In this document: one piece after another, positions 7,317 to 15,358 of the stretch | Position numbering within the stretch: the stretch's first letter is position 1 | Layout: each line of letters opens with the position of its first letter | Origin: Microbacterium sp. RU33B | GTDB lineage: Bacteria; Actinomycetota; Actinomycetes; Actinomycetales; Microbacteriaceae | Length of the DNA: 64,000 bases | NCBI RefSeq assembly: GCF_900155915.1 | Contig: NZ_FTPO01000001.1 | Location: 434,001 to 498,000 of the forward strand | Reading direction: 5' to 3' | Made by a program: the position numbers and the translations under genes | Notes under the pieces: model-generated | Database searches by the model: none | What the model was told of the DNA's origin: nothing | What the model saw: the letters and a program-made list of their open reading frames with translations, nothing else

Positions 7317-9779
7317 ATGGCGACGAAGGCACCGCGCACCGACATCGACGAATCGAACGTGCGCGTGACGGACGTGAAGGATGTCGCCGTCGGCATCCCC
7401 GCAGTGGCGCACGCGCTGCAGATCGCGAACGAGCAGATGGGGGTGCGCCGCAGCATCGACACGCTGCTGCGGGTCAATCAGAAGGACGGCTTCGACTGCC
7501 CGGGATGCGCGTGGCCCGAGGAGGACAAGCGGCACATCGCGGAGTTCTGCGAGAACGGTGCGAAGGCCGTCGCCGAGGAGGCGACGCTGCGGCGCATCGG
7601 CCCGGAGTTCTTCGCCGCGCACTCGGTCGAGGAGCTGCGCGGGCACGACGACTTCTGGCTCGGGCAGCAGGGCCGGCTGACGCATCCGATGATCCTCGAC
7701 GAGGGGGCGACGCACTACCGCGAGATCTCGTGGGACGACGCGCTGGACGAGATCGCGGAGGCGCTGCGCGGACTCGACGACCCCGATGACGCGGTGTTCT
7801 ACACGTCGGGCCGCACCTCGAACGAGGCGGCCTTCCTGTACCAGCTGCTCGTGCGGGGGATCGGCACCAACAACCTCCCCGACTGCTCGAACATGTGCCA
7901 CGAGTCCAGCGGATCGGCCCTCACCGAGACGATCGGCATCGGCAAGGGCACGGTGTCGATCGACGACATCCACACCGCCGACCTGCTGATCGTCGCGGGC
8001 CAGAATCCGGGCACGAACCACCCCCGCATGCTCAGCGCGCTCGAGAAGGCGAAGAAGAACGGCGCGACGATCATCGCCGTGAACCCGCTCCCCGAGGCGG
8101 GCCTCCTGCGGTTCGAGAATCCCCAGACGATCCGGGGGATGCTGCTGGGCGGCACGACCCTGGCCGACGAGTTCGTGCAGGTGCGTCTCGGCGGAGACCA
8201 GGCGCTCTTCCAGGCCATCGGCAAGCATCTTCTCGACGTCGAGGCCGCGGAAGGGCCGGGGACGGCGCTCGACCTCGCCTTCATCGCGGAGCACACCAGT
8301 GGCTTCGATGCGTATCGGGACGCGATGGCGGATGCCTCGTGGGCGGACCTCGTCGCCGCGACGGGCATCCCCGAAGCCGAGCTGCACCGCATCGCCGAGC
8401 TCGTGCGCGCGTCGAAGGCGACGATCGTCTGCTGGGCGATGGGCCTCACCCAGCACAAGCACTCCGTCGCGACGCTGCGCGACATCGTCGACGTGCTGCT
8501 GCTGCGCGGCGACATCGGGCGGCCCGGCGCGGGCGTCTGCCCGGTGCGCGGCCACTCCAACGTGCAGGGCGACCGCACCGTCGGCATCTACGAGAAGCCG
8601 TCGGCGGCGTTCCTGGACGCGCTCGGCGCGGAGTTCTCGTTCGAGGCTCCGCGCGAGCACGGCTTCGACACGGTGGCGGCGATCCGCGCGATGCGCGACG
8701 GCCGGGTGCGCGTGTTCATGGCGATGGGCGGCAACTTCGTGGCGGCAACGCCCGACACCGCCGTCGTCGAGGCGGCCATGGCGAACATCGATCTGACGGT
8801 GCAGGTGTCGACGAAGCTCAACCGCTCGCACGTCGTGCCCGGACGCCGAGCGATCATCCTGCCGACGCTCGGCCGCACCGACCGCGACCGACGCGGAGGA
8901 CGCGAGCAGCGCGTCTCGGTCGAGGACTCCATGGGAGCCGTCCACGCGTCACGCGGGCGGCTCGCACCGCCGTCCGACGACCTGCTCAGCGAGGTCGCGA
9001 TCGTGGCGCGGCTGAGCGCCGTCGTGTTCGGCGACGGGGTGCAGGGGCGGCGGCCCGGCTCCGGCGAGACCGACGTCGAGCCCGCGTATCGCGCAGGCGC
9101 GGGTGCTCAGGGAGACGTCGATCGGGATCAGGTCGAGAGGCCGCCGCAGGAGCATCCCCACGGCGATGACCGAGGACGGCGGCCCGGCGCGCCGCAGGCG
9201 GACTGGGCCGCGCTCGAAGCCGACTACGCGCTGATCCGTGCCCACATCGAACGCGTCGTGCCGGGCTTCGACGACTACGAGAACCGCATCGCCAAGGGCG
9301 GCACGCTCACCCTGCCAAATGGTCCCCGCGACGGTCGGCGGTTCGCGACGGTCGACGGCAAGGCGCGCTTCACGGCGAACATCCTCGAATACCCTCACAT
9401 CCCGGCGGGACGGCTGCTGCTGCAGACGCTCCGCTCGCACGATCAGTACAACACCACGATCTACGGCAAGGACGACCGCTACCGAGGGATCCACGGCGGC
9501 AGGCGCGTCGTACTCGTGAACCCCGACGACATCGTCGAGCTGGGCTTCGCGGCCGGCGACGTCGTCGACGTCGTGTCGGAGTGGACCGGGACCGACGGCG
9601 TGCTGCAGGAGCGTCTGGCCGAGGCGTTCCGGATCGTGGAGTACTCGACTCCCCGCGGCAACGCCGCCGCCTACTACCCCGAGACCAACGTGCTGGTGCC
9701 GCTGGACTCGGTGGCCGACGTGAGCGGCACGCCGACGTCGAAGTCCGTCATCGTGCGCCTCGAGCACCGGCGTGCGTAG
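7317..9779 (+). CDS. FdhF/YdeP-family molybdopterin oxidoreductase
   Basis: This 820-residue cytoplasmic protein belongs to the formate dehydrogenase alpha-like YdeP family, which binds bis-MGD. The N-terminal Cys61-x2-Cys64 and Cys78 (CPGCAWPE, FCENGAKAV) form the reduced cluster-binding region. Cys194 in CSNMCHESSG is where formate dehydrogenases carry the Mo-ligating Sec or Cys. GQNPGTNHPRML and VCPVRGHSNVQGDR are cofactor-binding blocks, and the C-terminal half has the barrel seen in molydopterin dinucleotide-binding domains. E. coli YdeP is shorter (about 760 residues). Much of the difference is a low-similarity segment at about residues 578-620, bounded by direct repeats. TAGCCT lies six bases before the ATG. 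The gene leads a block of cofactor genes, and the substrate is unknown. Confidence 0.88.
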   Translation: MATKAPRTDIDESNVRVTDVKDVAVGIPAVAHALQIANEQMGVRRSIDTLLRVNQKDGFDCPGCAWPEEDKRHIAEFCENGAKAVAEEATLRRIGPEFFAAHSVEELRGHDDFWLGQQGRLTHPMILDEGATHYREISWDDALDEIAEALRGLDDPDDAVFYTSGRTSNEAAFLYQLLVRGIGTNNLPDCSNMCHESSGSALTETIGIGKGTVSIDDIHTADLLIVAGQNPGTNHPRMLSALEKAKKNGATIIAVNPLPEAGLLRFENPQTIRGMLLGGTTLADEFVQVRLGGDQALFQAIGKHLLDVEAAEGPGTALDLAFIAEHTSGFDAYRDAMADASWADLVAATGIPEAELHRIAELVRASKATIVCWAMGLTQHKHSVATLRDIVDVLLLRGDIGRPGAGVCPVRGHSNVQGDRTVGIYEKPSAAFLDALGAEFSFEAPREHGFDTVAAIRAMRDGRVRVFMAMGGNFVAATPDTAVVEAAMANIDLTVQVSTKLNRSHVVPGRRAIILPTLGRTDRDRRGGREQRVSVEDSMGAVHASRGRLAPPSDDLLSEVAIVARLSAVVFGDGVQGRRPGSGETDVEPAYRAGAGAQGDVDRDQVERPPQEHPHGDDRGRRPGAPQADWAALEADYALIRAHIERVVPGFDDYENRIAKGGTLTLPNGPRDGRRFATVDGKARFTANILEYPHIPAGRLLLQTLRSHDQYNTTIYGKDDRYRGIHGGRRVVLVNPDDIVELGFAAGDVVDVVSEWTGTDGVLQERLAEAFRIVEYSTPRGNAAAYYPETNVLVPLDSVADVSGTPTSKSVIVRLEHRRA
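9048..9188 (+). repeat. 12-bp direct repeats bounding a 129-bp in-frame segment
   Basis: CGGCGGCCCGGC occurs at 9048-9059 and again at 9177-9188, exactly 129 bases (43 codons) apart, inside the YdeP-like gene. The codons between are Gly/Arg/Asp/Gln-rich and do not resemble the YdeP family, whose conserved sequence resumes at ADWAALEADYALIR-like residues right after the second copy. The segment keeps the frame open. Confidence 0.6.
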
Positions 9780-9782
9780 TCT
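9777..9782 (+). promoter_or_regulatory. -10 element of mogA, sharing the upstream stop codon
   Basis: TAGTCT lies six bases before the mogA ATG, and its first three bases are the TAG stop codon of the YdeP-like gene. It is one of the clearest examples of the leaderless promoter pattern in the window. Confidence 0.55.
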
Positions 9783-9788
9783 GGGCGG

Positions 9789-10283
9789 ATGACTTCACGC
9801 GCGGCCGTCCTGACCGTCTCCGATCGCTCCGCGGCGGGTGAGCGGGACGACACCGCCGGCCCCGTCGCCGTCGCCGCCCTCGTCGAGGCGGGGTTCGCCT
9901 GCGACGCGGCCGTGATCGTGCCCGACGGCGCCGACTCGGTCGCCGCCGCCCTGCGCGTGGCGCTCGCCGACGGCGCCCGGCTCATCGTGACGACGGGGGG
10001 CACCGGAGTGGGTCCGCGCGATCGCACGCCGGAGGGCACCGCACAGGTCGTCGACCGGCAGGTTCCCGGCATCGCGGAAGAGCTCCGGCGGGTCGGTGTC
10101 GCCGAGACGCCCGGAGGGCTGCTGTCCCGGGGGATCGCGGGGGTCGTCGACGCCGCAGGCTCCGGCGGAGCGCTGATCGTCAACCTCCCGGGCTCGCCGC
10201 GGGCCGTGGCATCCGGCATGCCCGTCGTGCTGTCGGTCGCACGTCACGTCATCGACCAGCTCGCGGGCGGAGACCACTCGTGA
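9789..10283 (+). CDS. mogA: Molybdopterin adenylyltransferase MogA/MoaB
   Basis: The 164-residue protein adenylylates molybdopterin before molybdenum insertion by MoeA. The MPT-binding loop is intact (TTGGTGVGPRDRTPE, with T68-G73), and so are the catalytic-face residues around NLPGSPRAV near the C-terminus. The length is that of single-domain MogA/MoaB proteins. The last codons overlap the moaE GTG by four bases, so the two are co-translated. It sits between a molybdoenzyme gene and the reverse-strand moe/moa operon. Naming it mogA rather than moaB is a judgement, as the two are close homologues. Confidence 0.9.
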   Translation: MTSRAAVLTVSDRSAAGERDDTAGPVAVAALVEAGFACDAAVIVPDGADSVAAALRVALADGARLIVTTGGTGVGPRDRTPEGTAQVVDRQVPGIAEELRRVGVAETPGGLLSRGIAGVVDAAGSGGALIVNLPGSPRAVASGMPVVLSVARHVIDQLAGGDHS

Positions 10284-10708
10284 GCGCGGTCCGCGTCGCG
10301 CTGCTGAGCGCGGAGCCCCTCGACGTCGCAGCCCACCTGGACGCGGTCGAGGAACCGACGGCGGGAGCCGTCACGACGTTCATCGGGCGCGTCCGCGATC
10401 ACGATCCGGATGCCTCGACGCCCGTGATCGCGCTCGAGTACTCCGCGCACCCCGACGCCGAGGCGACGCTGCACCGCATCGCGGCCGACGCCATCGGCGA
10501 CACCGGATCGATCGTCGCGGTATCGCATCGCATCGGTCGGCTGGAGGTCGGCGACGTCGCCGTGGTGATCGCGGTCGCCTCCCCGCACCGCGCGGAGGCG
10601 TTCGAGGTGTGCCGCGGCGTCATCGAGGCGATCAAGCGCGAGCTTCCCGTGTGGAAGCGCCAGGTGGAGGCCGACGGGACGACCGCCTGGAAGGGCATCG
10701 GGGGCTGA
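10280..10708 (+). CDS. moaE: Molybdopterin synthase catalytic subunit MoaE
   Basis: MoaE is the large subunit of MPT synthase and transfers sulfur from thiocarboxylated MoaD onto precursor Z (cPMP). The 142-residue product shows the family blocks GAVTTFIGRVRDHD, LEYSAHPDAEA, HRIGRLEVGDVAV and the active-site region IKRELPVWKRQ with its catalytic lysines. The GTG start overlaps the mogA stop (GTGA). Its partner moaD is not adjacent but lies about 650 bases away on the other strand, separated by a DUF1349 gene. Confidence 0.93.
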   Translation: MSAVRVALLSAEPLDVAAHLDAVEEPTAGAVTTFIGRVRDHDPDASTPVIALEYSAHPDAEATLHRIAADAIGDTGSIVAVSHRIGRLEVGDVAVVIAVASPHRAEAFEVCRGVIEAIKRELPVWKRQVEADGTTAWKGIGG

Positions 10709-10716
10709 CGCCCGTG

Positions 10717-11316
10717 TCAGGTCCCGTCACGCAGGTCTGCGGGGGCGCCGTCGCTGAACCGGATGTCGCGGAACCGCGCGTCGCACGTCTCGCCCATCGG
10801 CGCCTGGCTCAGGAACCCGACCGAGGTGGGCGGAGTCCGGAGCCGGAACAGCCTGACGAAGTCCCAGACCTCGCCGTCCCGTGACGCGTGGAACGCCCAC
10901 GCCGCGCCGACACGTGCGATGCGCAGGAAGACGGCGTCATCGCGCACGACCGCGGAGTTCGTGTCGTCGGAGTACGTGTTCGTGACGACGCTCACGACCA
11001 TCGGCTCTCCCTGCGGGGAGTATTCGAAGCACAGCTTCGCCCAGTGATCGCCGTCGGCCCAGAGCGCGAGGACGCCGGCGTCGAAGGTCGTTCGCGACCC
11101 GCGCACCTCGACGCGGGCCGACAGCGTGAAGTCGTGGTCGGGGACCGAGAACCCGAGCATCGTGGCGCCGTGCACGGGAGGAGCGCCGACCGCGTCGTTG
11201 CTCCAGTCGACGCCGGCCGCGGCGCGGAGTCTCAGCTCTCCGTCGTCGGGATCGAACTCGGCGTCTCCTGCGGCGTGCGTCCAGGCGAGGGGAGGGAGGT
11301 GATCGACGACAGTCAC
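10717..11316 (-). CDS. DUF1349 concanavalin-like protein
   Basis: A 199-residue cytoplasmic beta-rich protein of the DUF1349 family (concanavalin A-like jelly roll). Characteristic stretches are ATMLGFSVPDHDFTLSARVE, AGVLALWADGDHWAKLCFEY and FVRLFRLRTPPTSVGFLSQ. The family is related to a yeast protein affecting glucose-responsive enolase expression and may bind a carbohydrate. No catalytic residues are known to me. The GTG at 11316 follows a reverse-strand TAGGCT by six bases, so the gene has its own leaderless promoter and is probably independent of the cofactor operon around it. It converges with moaE, with eight bases between them. Confidence 0.85.
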   Translation of the reverse strand: MTVVDHLPPLAWTHAAGDAEFDPDDGELRLRAAAGVDWSNDAVGAPPVHGATMLGFSVPDHDFTLSARVEVRGSRTTFDAGVLALWADGDHWAKLCFEYSPQGEPMVVSVVTNTYSDDTNSAVVRDDAVFLRIARVGAAWAFHASRDGEVWDFVRLFRLRTPPTSVGFLSQAPMGETCDARFRDIRFSDGAPADLRDGT

Positions 11317-11359
11317 GCGCCCAGCCTAGGGGGCCGTCGTCGCGGAACGAGCGAGCGGC

Positions 11360-11593
11360 TCAGCCTCCGGCGAAGGGCGGCAGGACGTCGACGAGCGCCT
11401 CGGATCCGAGTGAGGTGTCGTCGTCGACACGCGCGCCGCCGACGAGCACAGCGCACCGGGGGAGGATGCCGCCGAGCGCCGGGAACTCGCTCACGAGAGC
11501 GGTGCGGAGGGCGCCGAGCGTCGGCTCGGTGCGCGTCAGGACGTCGGCGCCGACCGCCTCCTCGGCGGCCGCGAAGAAGCGCACTCTCGCCAT
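11360..11593 (-). CDS. moaD: Molybdopterin synthase sulfur-carrier subunit MoaD
   Basis: A 77-residue ubiquitin-fold protein that begins with MARVRFFAAAEEAVG and ends with the required di-Gly tail (PPFAGG), the site of adenylation and thiocarboxylation by MoeB. It is the last gene of the reverse operon moeB-moeA-moaC-mobA-DUF6457-moaD. Its ATG overlaps the preceding TGA by one base (TGATG). Confidence 0.93.
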   Translation of the reverse strand: MARVRFFAAAEEAVGADVLTRTEPTLGALRTALVSEFPALGGILPRCAVLVGGARVDDDTSLGSEALVDVLPPFAGG

Positions 11594-11853
11594 CAGGCGT
11601 CCCATCCGGCGGCGAGGCGGGTCACGGAGTCGACAGCCGCGCGGACATCGTCGGGCGAGCCCCCCGCGCGCCCGGCGGCGAGGCCCGCGGCGAAGGCGCT
11701 GAGGGGTGCGGCCGGGCGTGCGACGCCGTTGGCGACGTCGCGCGCGAGATCGAGGACGAGCGCGACGGGGAGCTCGTCCGGCAGGCCGAGCTCGACCCGG
11801 AGAGCTGCGGCCCACTCGTCGAGGGACTCAGGGGGCAGGGTGCGGTCGGTCAT
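11593..11853 (-). CDS. DUF6457 protein in molybdenum cofactor operon
   Basis: This 86-residue, mostly helical protein (LDEWAAALRVELGL, then an Ala-rich helical end) matches the small DUF6457 domain, which in other actinobacteria occurs next to or fused with MobA-type nucleotidyltransferases. Its role is not known. The location argues for a part in MGD formation, perhaps as a partner of MobA. It overlaps mobA by four bases (ATGA) upstream and moaD by one base downstream, so it is firmly within the operon. Confidence 0.8.
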   Translation of the reverse strand: MTDRTLPPESLDEWAAALRVELGLPDELPVALVLDLARDVANGVARPAAPLSAFAAGLAAGRAGGSPDDVRAAVDSVTRLAAGWDA

Positions 11854-12470
11854 TCGTCCTCCTCGGAGAGCGCTCGTGCTCGGGCGCGGTTCAGGTCGTC
11901 CCACGTATCCACATCCTCCACGATCTCGGCGTCCACGGTGATGACGGCGATCGCGAGGTCGTCGAGCAGCACGCGTACGGGGGCGTCGCGTCCGTGGTCG
12001 GGCAGAGCGGATGCCGCGGAGCGCAGCGACCCGGTGCGGTAGGCGGCGCTCAGCCACTGGGGTCGGCCGGACGGATCGGCCAGGCAGATGCCGTCGGTCT
12101 CGGCCGGCAGGAGAGGGATGTCGGCGACGAGCCGGGCGACGACCGCGTCGGCGCGGGGGAGGTCGCAGGCGAGCACGAAGGTCCACTCCGGATCGGTGCC
12201 GCCGGTCCTGTCGGCGACGAGTCCCGCGACGACCGCGGCGGCGGGGCCGCCGAACGGCGGATCCTCGCGCACCCACTCGACCGCGACGTCGAGTGCGCAT
12301 GCCTCGGGCCTCGGGCCGACGACGACGATCGGGGCGGCACGGGCATCCGTCACCGCGGCGATCGCCCGATCGAGCAGGGTGACCCCTCCGACCTCGATCA
12401 GCGGCTTGGCCGCGCCGTCCAGGCGCGAGGCTCTGCCGCCGGCGAGCAGGATGGCGCCGAACGTGCTCAC
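11850..12470 (-). CDS. mobA: Molybdenum cofactor guanylyltransferase-like NTP transferase MobA
   Basis: The 206-residue protein should transfer GMP from GTP to molybdopterin to make MGD, the form needed by the YdeP-type enzyme. The nucleotide-binding N-terminus LLAGGRASRLDGAAKPL is the signature of the MobA/GlmU nucleotidyltransferase fold, and VLACDLPRAD supplies the metal-binding Asp. VDTWDDLNRAR near the end is also typical. The GTG start overlaps moaC by four bases. A CTP-using MocA-type activity cannot be excluded on sequence alone. Confidence 0.9.
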   Translation of the reverse strand: MSTFGAILLAGGRASRLDGAAKPLIEVGGVTLLDRAIAAVTDARAAPIVVVGPRPEACALDVAVEWVREDPPFGGPAAAVVAGLVADRTGGTDPEWTFVLACDLPRADAVVARLVADIPLLPAETDGICLADPSGRPQWLSAAYRTGSLRSAASALPDHGRDAPVRVLLDDLAIAVITVDAEIVEDVDTWDDLNRARARALSEEDE

Positions 12471-12943
12471 TCCTCGCCCGGCCGCATCCAGTCGCCGCTC
12501 TTGCCGCCGGTCTTCTTGACGATCCGGACGTCGTGGATCGATGTGCCCTTGTCGAGCGCCTTCACCATGTCGACGATCGTGAGCGCTGCGACCGAGACGG
12601 CGGTCAGCGCCTCCATCTCGACGCCCGTCCGATCGGCGGTGTGCACGGTCGCCTCGATCGCGACGCCGTCGTCTTCGATCACGAGGTCGACGACGGCGCC
12701 GTGCACGCCGATGACGTGCGCGAGGGGGAGGAGATCGGGCGTGCGCTTGGCCGCCTGGATGCCGGCGATCCGGGCGACGGCGAGCACATCGCCCTTCGGC
12801 ACCGATCCGTCGCGCAGCGCCGCGACCACCTCCGCCGAGCAGCGTGCGAACCCTCGGGCCGTCGCCGAGCGGACCGTGGGTTGCTTGGTCGTCACGTCGA
12901 CCATTCGGGCGTGACCGGCGTCGTCGAGGTGCGTGAACGTCAT
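12467..12943 (-). CDS. moaC: Cyclic pyranopterin monophosphate synthase MoaC
   Basis: MoaC acts with MoaA to convert GTP to cPMP. The 158-residue product has the expected length and blocks: FTHLDDAGHARMVDVTTK at the start, LLPLAHVIGVHGAVVDL, GVEMEALTAVSVAALTIVDM and the Lys-rich KKTGGKSGDW tail with catalytic lysines. It overlaps moeA and mobA by four bases on either side. Its partner moaA is 16 kb away, next to fdhD. Confidence 0.95.
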   Translation of the reverse strand: MTFTHLDDAGHARMVDVTTKQPTVRSATARGFARCSAEVVAALRDGSVPKGDVLAVARIAGIQAAKRTPDLLPLAHVIGVHGAVVDLVIEDDGVAIEATVHTADRTGVEMEALTAVSVAALTIVDMVKALDKGTSIHDVRIVKKTGGKSGDWMRPGEE

Positions 12944-14178
12944 GAGATCAGCATGACATCGACGAGGTCTCCCGCTGCGACGGCGTCGGTCTCGGCCGGC
13001 ACGATCGCATACGCCTCAGCCCGCGCGAGCCCTCCGGCGAGGTGGGATGCCGAGCCGCCCCCCGTCGCGGGAGCGACGGTCCATCGCCCGGGGTCGGAGC
13101 GGTCGATCGCGGCCGGGAGATACTGGCGGCGGCCGGGTGGCGTGCGCCATCCGATCGCGGCGGGGAGGCGGAGCCGTGCCCGGTCGAGGTCGCTTCGTCC
13201 CTGCAGGGCGAGCAGGGCCGGACGCACGAACACGTCGAACGACACGGCCGCGCTCACGGGGTTGCCCGGCAGGCCGAACAGCAGAACTCCCTCTGCGGTC
13301 GTCCCGAAGCCCTGGGGCTTTCCCGGCTGCATCGCGATCCGCGAGAACTCCATCGTGTCGGCGAGGGTGTTCTTGACGACCTCGTAGGCGCCCGCGCTGA
13401 CGCCGCCCGTGAAGATCACGACGTGAGCGCCGCGGGCGGCCGCTGCGCTGATCGCGGCGACCGGTCCGTCCCCGTCGTCGGGCACGCTGCGGCGCAGCAC
13501 GACTTCGCCCCCGGCTTCCGCGACGAGCCCCGCGAGGAGTTCGCTGTTGGACTCGGGGATCTGGCCGTGCACGAGCGGTTCGCCGGGCGCGACGAGCTCG
13601 GAGCCGGTCGAGACGACGGCGACGCGGGGACGCGGCGAGACGACGACCGCGGCGATCCCCGCGGCGGCGGCGGCACCGAGCTGGAGTCCGCCGAGCAGGG
13701 TTCCCGCGCCGAGGATCTCGTCGCCGACGACGGCGTCCTCTCCGCGGCGACGGACGTGGAGCCCGGGGCGAGCGGGCGCACGTACCACGACCACCTCGCC
13801 GAGCGAGTCGGCGAGTCCGCCCTCGGTGTCTTCGAAGGGCACGATCGCGTCGGCATCCGTCGGCATCGGCGACCCCGTCATGATGCGGGCCGCTTCGCCG
13901 GGCGCGAGAGCCGGGTCGAGGGCGGTGCCGGCCGGCAGATCCGCCACGACGCGCAGGCGCACGGGGGCGTCGGGCGAGGCATCCTGCACGTCCGCGAAGT
14001 GCACCGCGAAACCGTCCATCGCGGAATTGTCGAAGACGGGGATGTCGACGCGGGCACGCAGGGGCTCGCGCAGCGTGCGTCCGTGCGCATGCGCGAGGGC
14101 GACCGTCTCGGACGGCAAGGGCTGCGCCTCCGCGAGGACGAGGGCGCGCTGCTCCTCCACCGAGCGCAGACCGCTCAT
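12940..14178 (-). CDS. moeA: Molybdopterin molybdenumtransferase MoeA
   Basis: MoeA inserts molybdate into adenylylated molybdopterin. The 412-residue product has the usual four-domain length. Visible markers are DNSAMDGFAV near residue 50, AARIMTGSPMPTDADAIVP, the active-site loop TGGVSAGAYEVV in the MogA-like domain and LFGLPGNPVSA. I chose ATG at 14178, which overlaps the moeB stop by four bases. The longer open frame upstream reads through moeB in another frame and is not coding. Confidence 0.93.
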   Translation of the reverse strand: MSGLRSVEEQRALVLAEAQPLPSETVALAHAHGRTLREPLRARVDIPVFDNSAMDGFAVHFADVQDASPDAPVRLRVVADLPAGTALDPALAPGEAARIMTGSPMPTDADAIVPFEDTEGGLADSLGEVVVVRAPARPGLHVRRRGEDAVVGDEILGAGTLLGGLQLGAAAAAGIAAVVVSPRPRVAVVSTGSELVAPGEPLVHGQIPESNSELLAGLVAEAGGEVVLRRSVPDDGDGPVAAISAAAARGAHVVIFTGGVSAGAYEVVKNTLADTMEFSRIAMQPGKPQGFGTTAEGVLLFGLPGNPVSAAVSFDVFVRPALLALQGRSDLDRARLRLPAAIGWRTPPGRRQYLPAAIDRSDPGRWTVAPATGGGSASHLAGGLARAEAYAIVPAETDAVAAGDLVDVMLIS

Positions 14179-15272
14179 GCCGTCGCCTCCGCCGTGCGGA
14201 CGGCGGTCGAGGCGGTCCACGCCTCCATGCCCCCCGCGAGGATGGATGCCTCGACCCCGGCGTCGCGGAGGGCCTCGGCGGCCCGGCGCGAGCGCACCGC
14301 GGTCTGGCACACGATCACGACCGGGCCGCGGACGGCGGCGGGGTCGGCCAGCAGCTGTGCCAGCGGGAGGTGCACCGCACCGGGGATCATCCCGTTCGCG
14401 ACCTCGTGGGCCTCGCGCACGTCGATGACGAGCGTGTCGCCGAGGGCGCCCGGACCGACGGCCGTGATCGGGCGGGGCTGCGGGGGAGGCGCGGCCTTCG
14501 TCGCCGCCGTGGCGCCGCGCAGGGGAACCTCGGTCTGCCGGGAGCGGAGGCCGTCGATCACCAGGACGCGACCGAGGAGCGGCTCGCCGATGCCCGCCAC
14601 GAGCTTGATCGCTTCCAGCGCGAGGAGCGACCCGACCTGGAGACACAGCGCGCCGAGCACCCCGACCTCGGCGCAGGTCGGCAGCGCGCCGACACTCCCC
14701 GCGGGGTAGAGGTCGCTCAGCACGACGGGACCGTGCCCCGCGGGCGGAGCGCTCCAGAACACGGTCACCTGGGCATCGAACTCCTGCACCGTGCCCCACA
14801 CGAGCGGGATGCCGAGTTCCTCCGTGGCTGCGGCGACTGCCACCCTCGTGTCGAAGAGGTCGGAGCCGTCGATGACGAGGTCGGCATCCGCGAGCAGCGC
14901 CGTCGCGTTGTCGGCGGTGAGTCGCTCTGCGACGGGGCGCACGAGGGTGTCGGAGAGCGCGGCGGCGGCCCGCACGGCGCTGTCGACCTTCAGGGATCCC
15001 GCGTCTTCGCGGCGGTGCACGACCTGGCGCTGCAGGTTCGACAGTTCGACCACATCGTCGTCGATGATCGTGAGGGTGCCGATTCCGGCCGCGGCCAGCG
15101 CGAGCACGACCGGAGAGCCGAGTCCTCCCGCACCGACGACGGCGACATGGGCGGCGGCCAGTCGGCGCTGTCCGGTCTCGCCGAGTCCGGCGAGCGAGAG
15201 GTGTCGCGCGGTCCGCGCCCGCTCGGCATCGGTGAGCGTGGCGACGGGCTCGACGAGCGGCGGCAGCGGCAT
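14175..15272 (-). CDS. moeB: MoaD-activating adenylyltransferase MoeB fused to a rhodanese domain
   Basis: An E1-like domain (residues about 15-255) adenylates the MoaD C-terminus, and a C-terminal rhodanese domain (about 268-355, active-site loop CQTAVRS, Cys322) can donate sulfur. ATP-binding GAGGLGS is at 47-53, followed by DDDVVELSNLQRQ. The second catalytic-region Cys200 (PTCAEVGVLG) is present. The paired CxxC that binds zinc in E. coli MoeB is missing: the equivalent stretch here reads APPAGHGPVVLSDL. It is the first gene of the operon, with a leaderless TAGCCT promoter six bases upstream. The architecture resembles MoeZ/MOCS3. Confidence 0.9.
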   Translation of the reverse strand: MPLPPLVEPVATLTDAERARTARHLSLAGLGETGQRRLAAAHVAVVGAGGLGSPVVLALAAAGIGTLTIIDDDVVELSNLQRQVVHRREDAGSLKVDSAVRAAAALSDTLVRPVAERLTADNATALLADADLVIDGSDLFDTRVAVAAATEELGIPLVWGTVQEFDAQVTVFWSAPPAGHGPVVLSDLYPAGSVGALPTCAEVGVLGALCLQVGSLLALEAIKLVAGIGEPLLGRVLVIDGLRSRQTEVPLRGATAATKAAPPPQPRPITAVGPGALGDTLVIDVREAHEVANGMIPGAVHLPLAQLLADPAAVRGPVVIVCQTAVRSRRAAEALRDAGVEASILAGGMEAWTASTAVRTAEATA

Positions 15273-15278
15273 GCTCCC

Positions 15279-15284
15279 AGGCTA
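15279..15284 (-). promoter_or_regulatory. -10 element for the moeB-moaD operon
   Basis: On the reverse strand TAGCCT precedes the moeB ATG by six bases (GGGAGC spacer). It is the only visible promoter for the six overlapping genes moeB-moeA-moaC-mobA-DUF6457-moaD. Confidence 0.55.
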
Positions 15285-15358
15285 CGCCGCGTCGTCCGTG
15301 CGTGGCCGTCCCGGGTTCCTGAGCGTGAACCGCGAGGCATCGGCGCAGAGCCGCCCCG

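Noticed and set aside
8949..9767. Reverse-strand frame opposite the 3' half of the YdeP-like gene, considered as the source of the 43-codon segment.
   Set aside because: Only a short piece looks mildly hydrophobic, and the rest is antisense noise. It does not identify the origin of the inserted segment.
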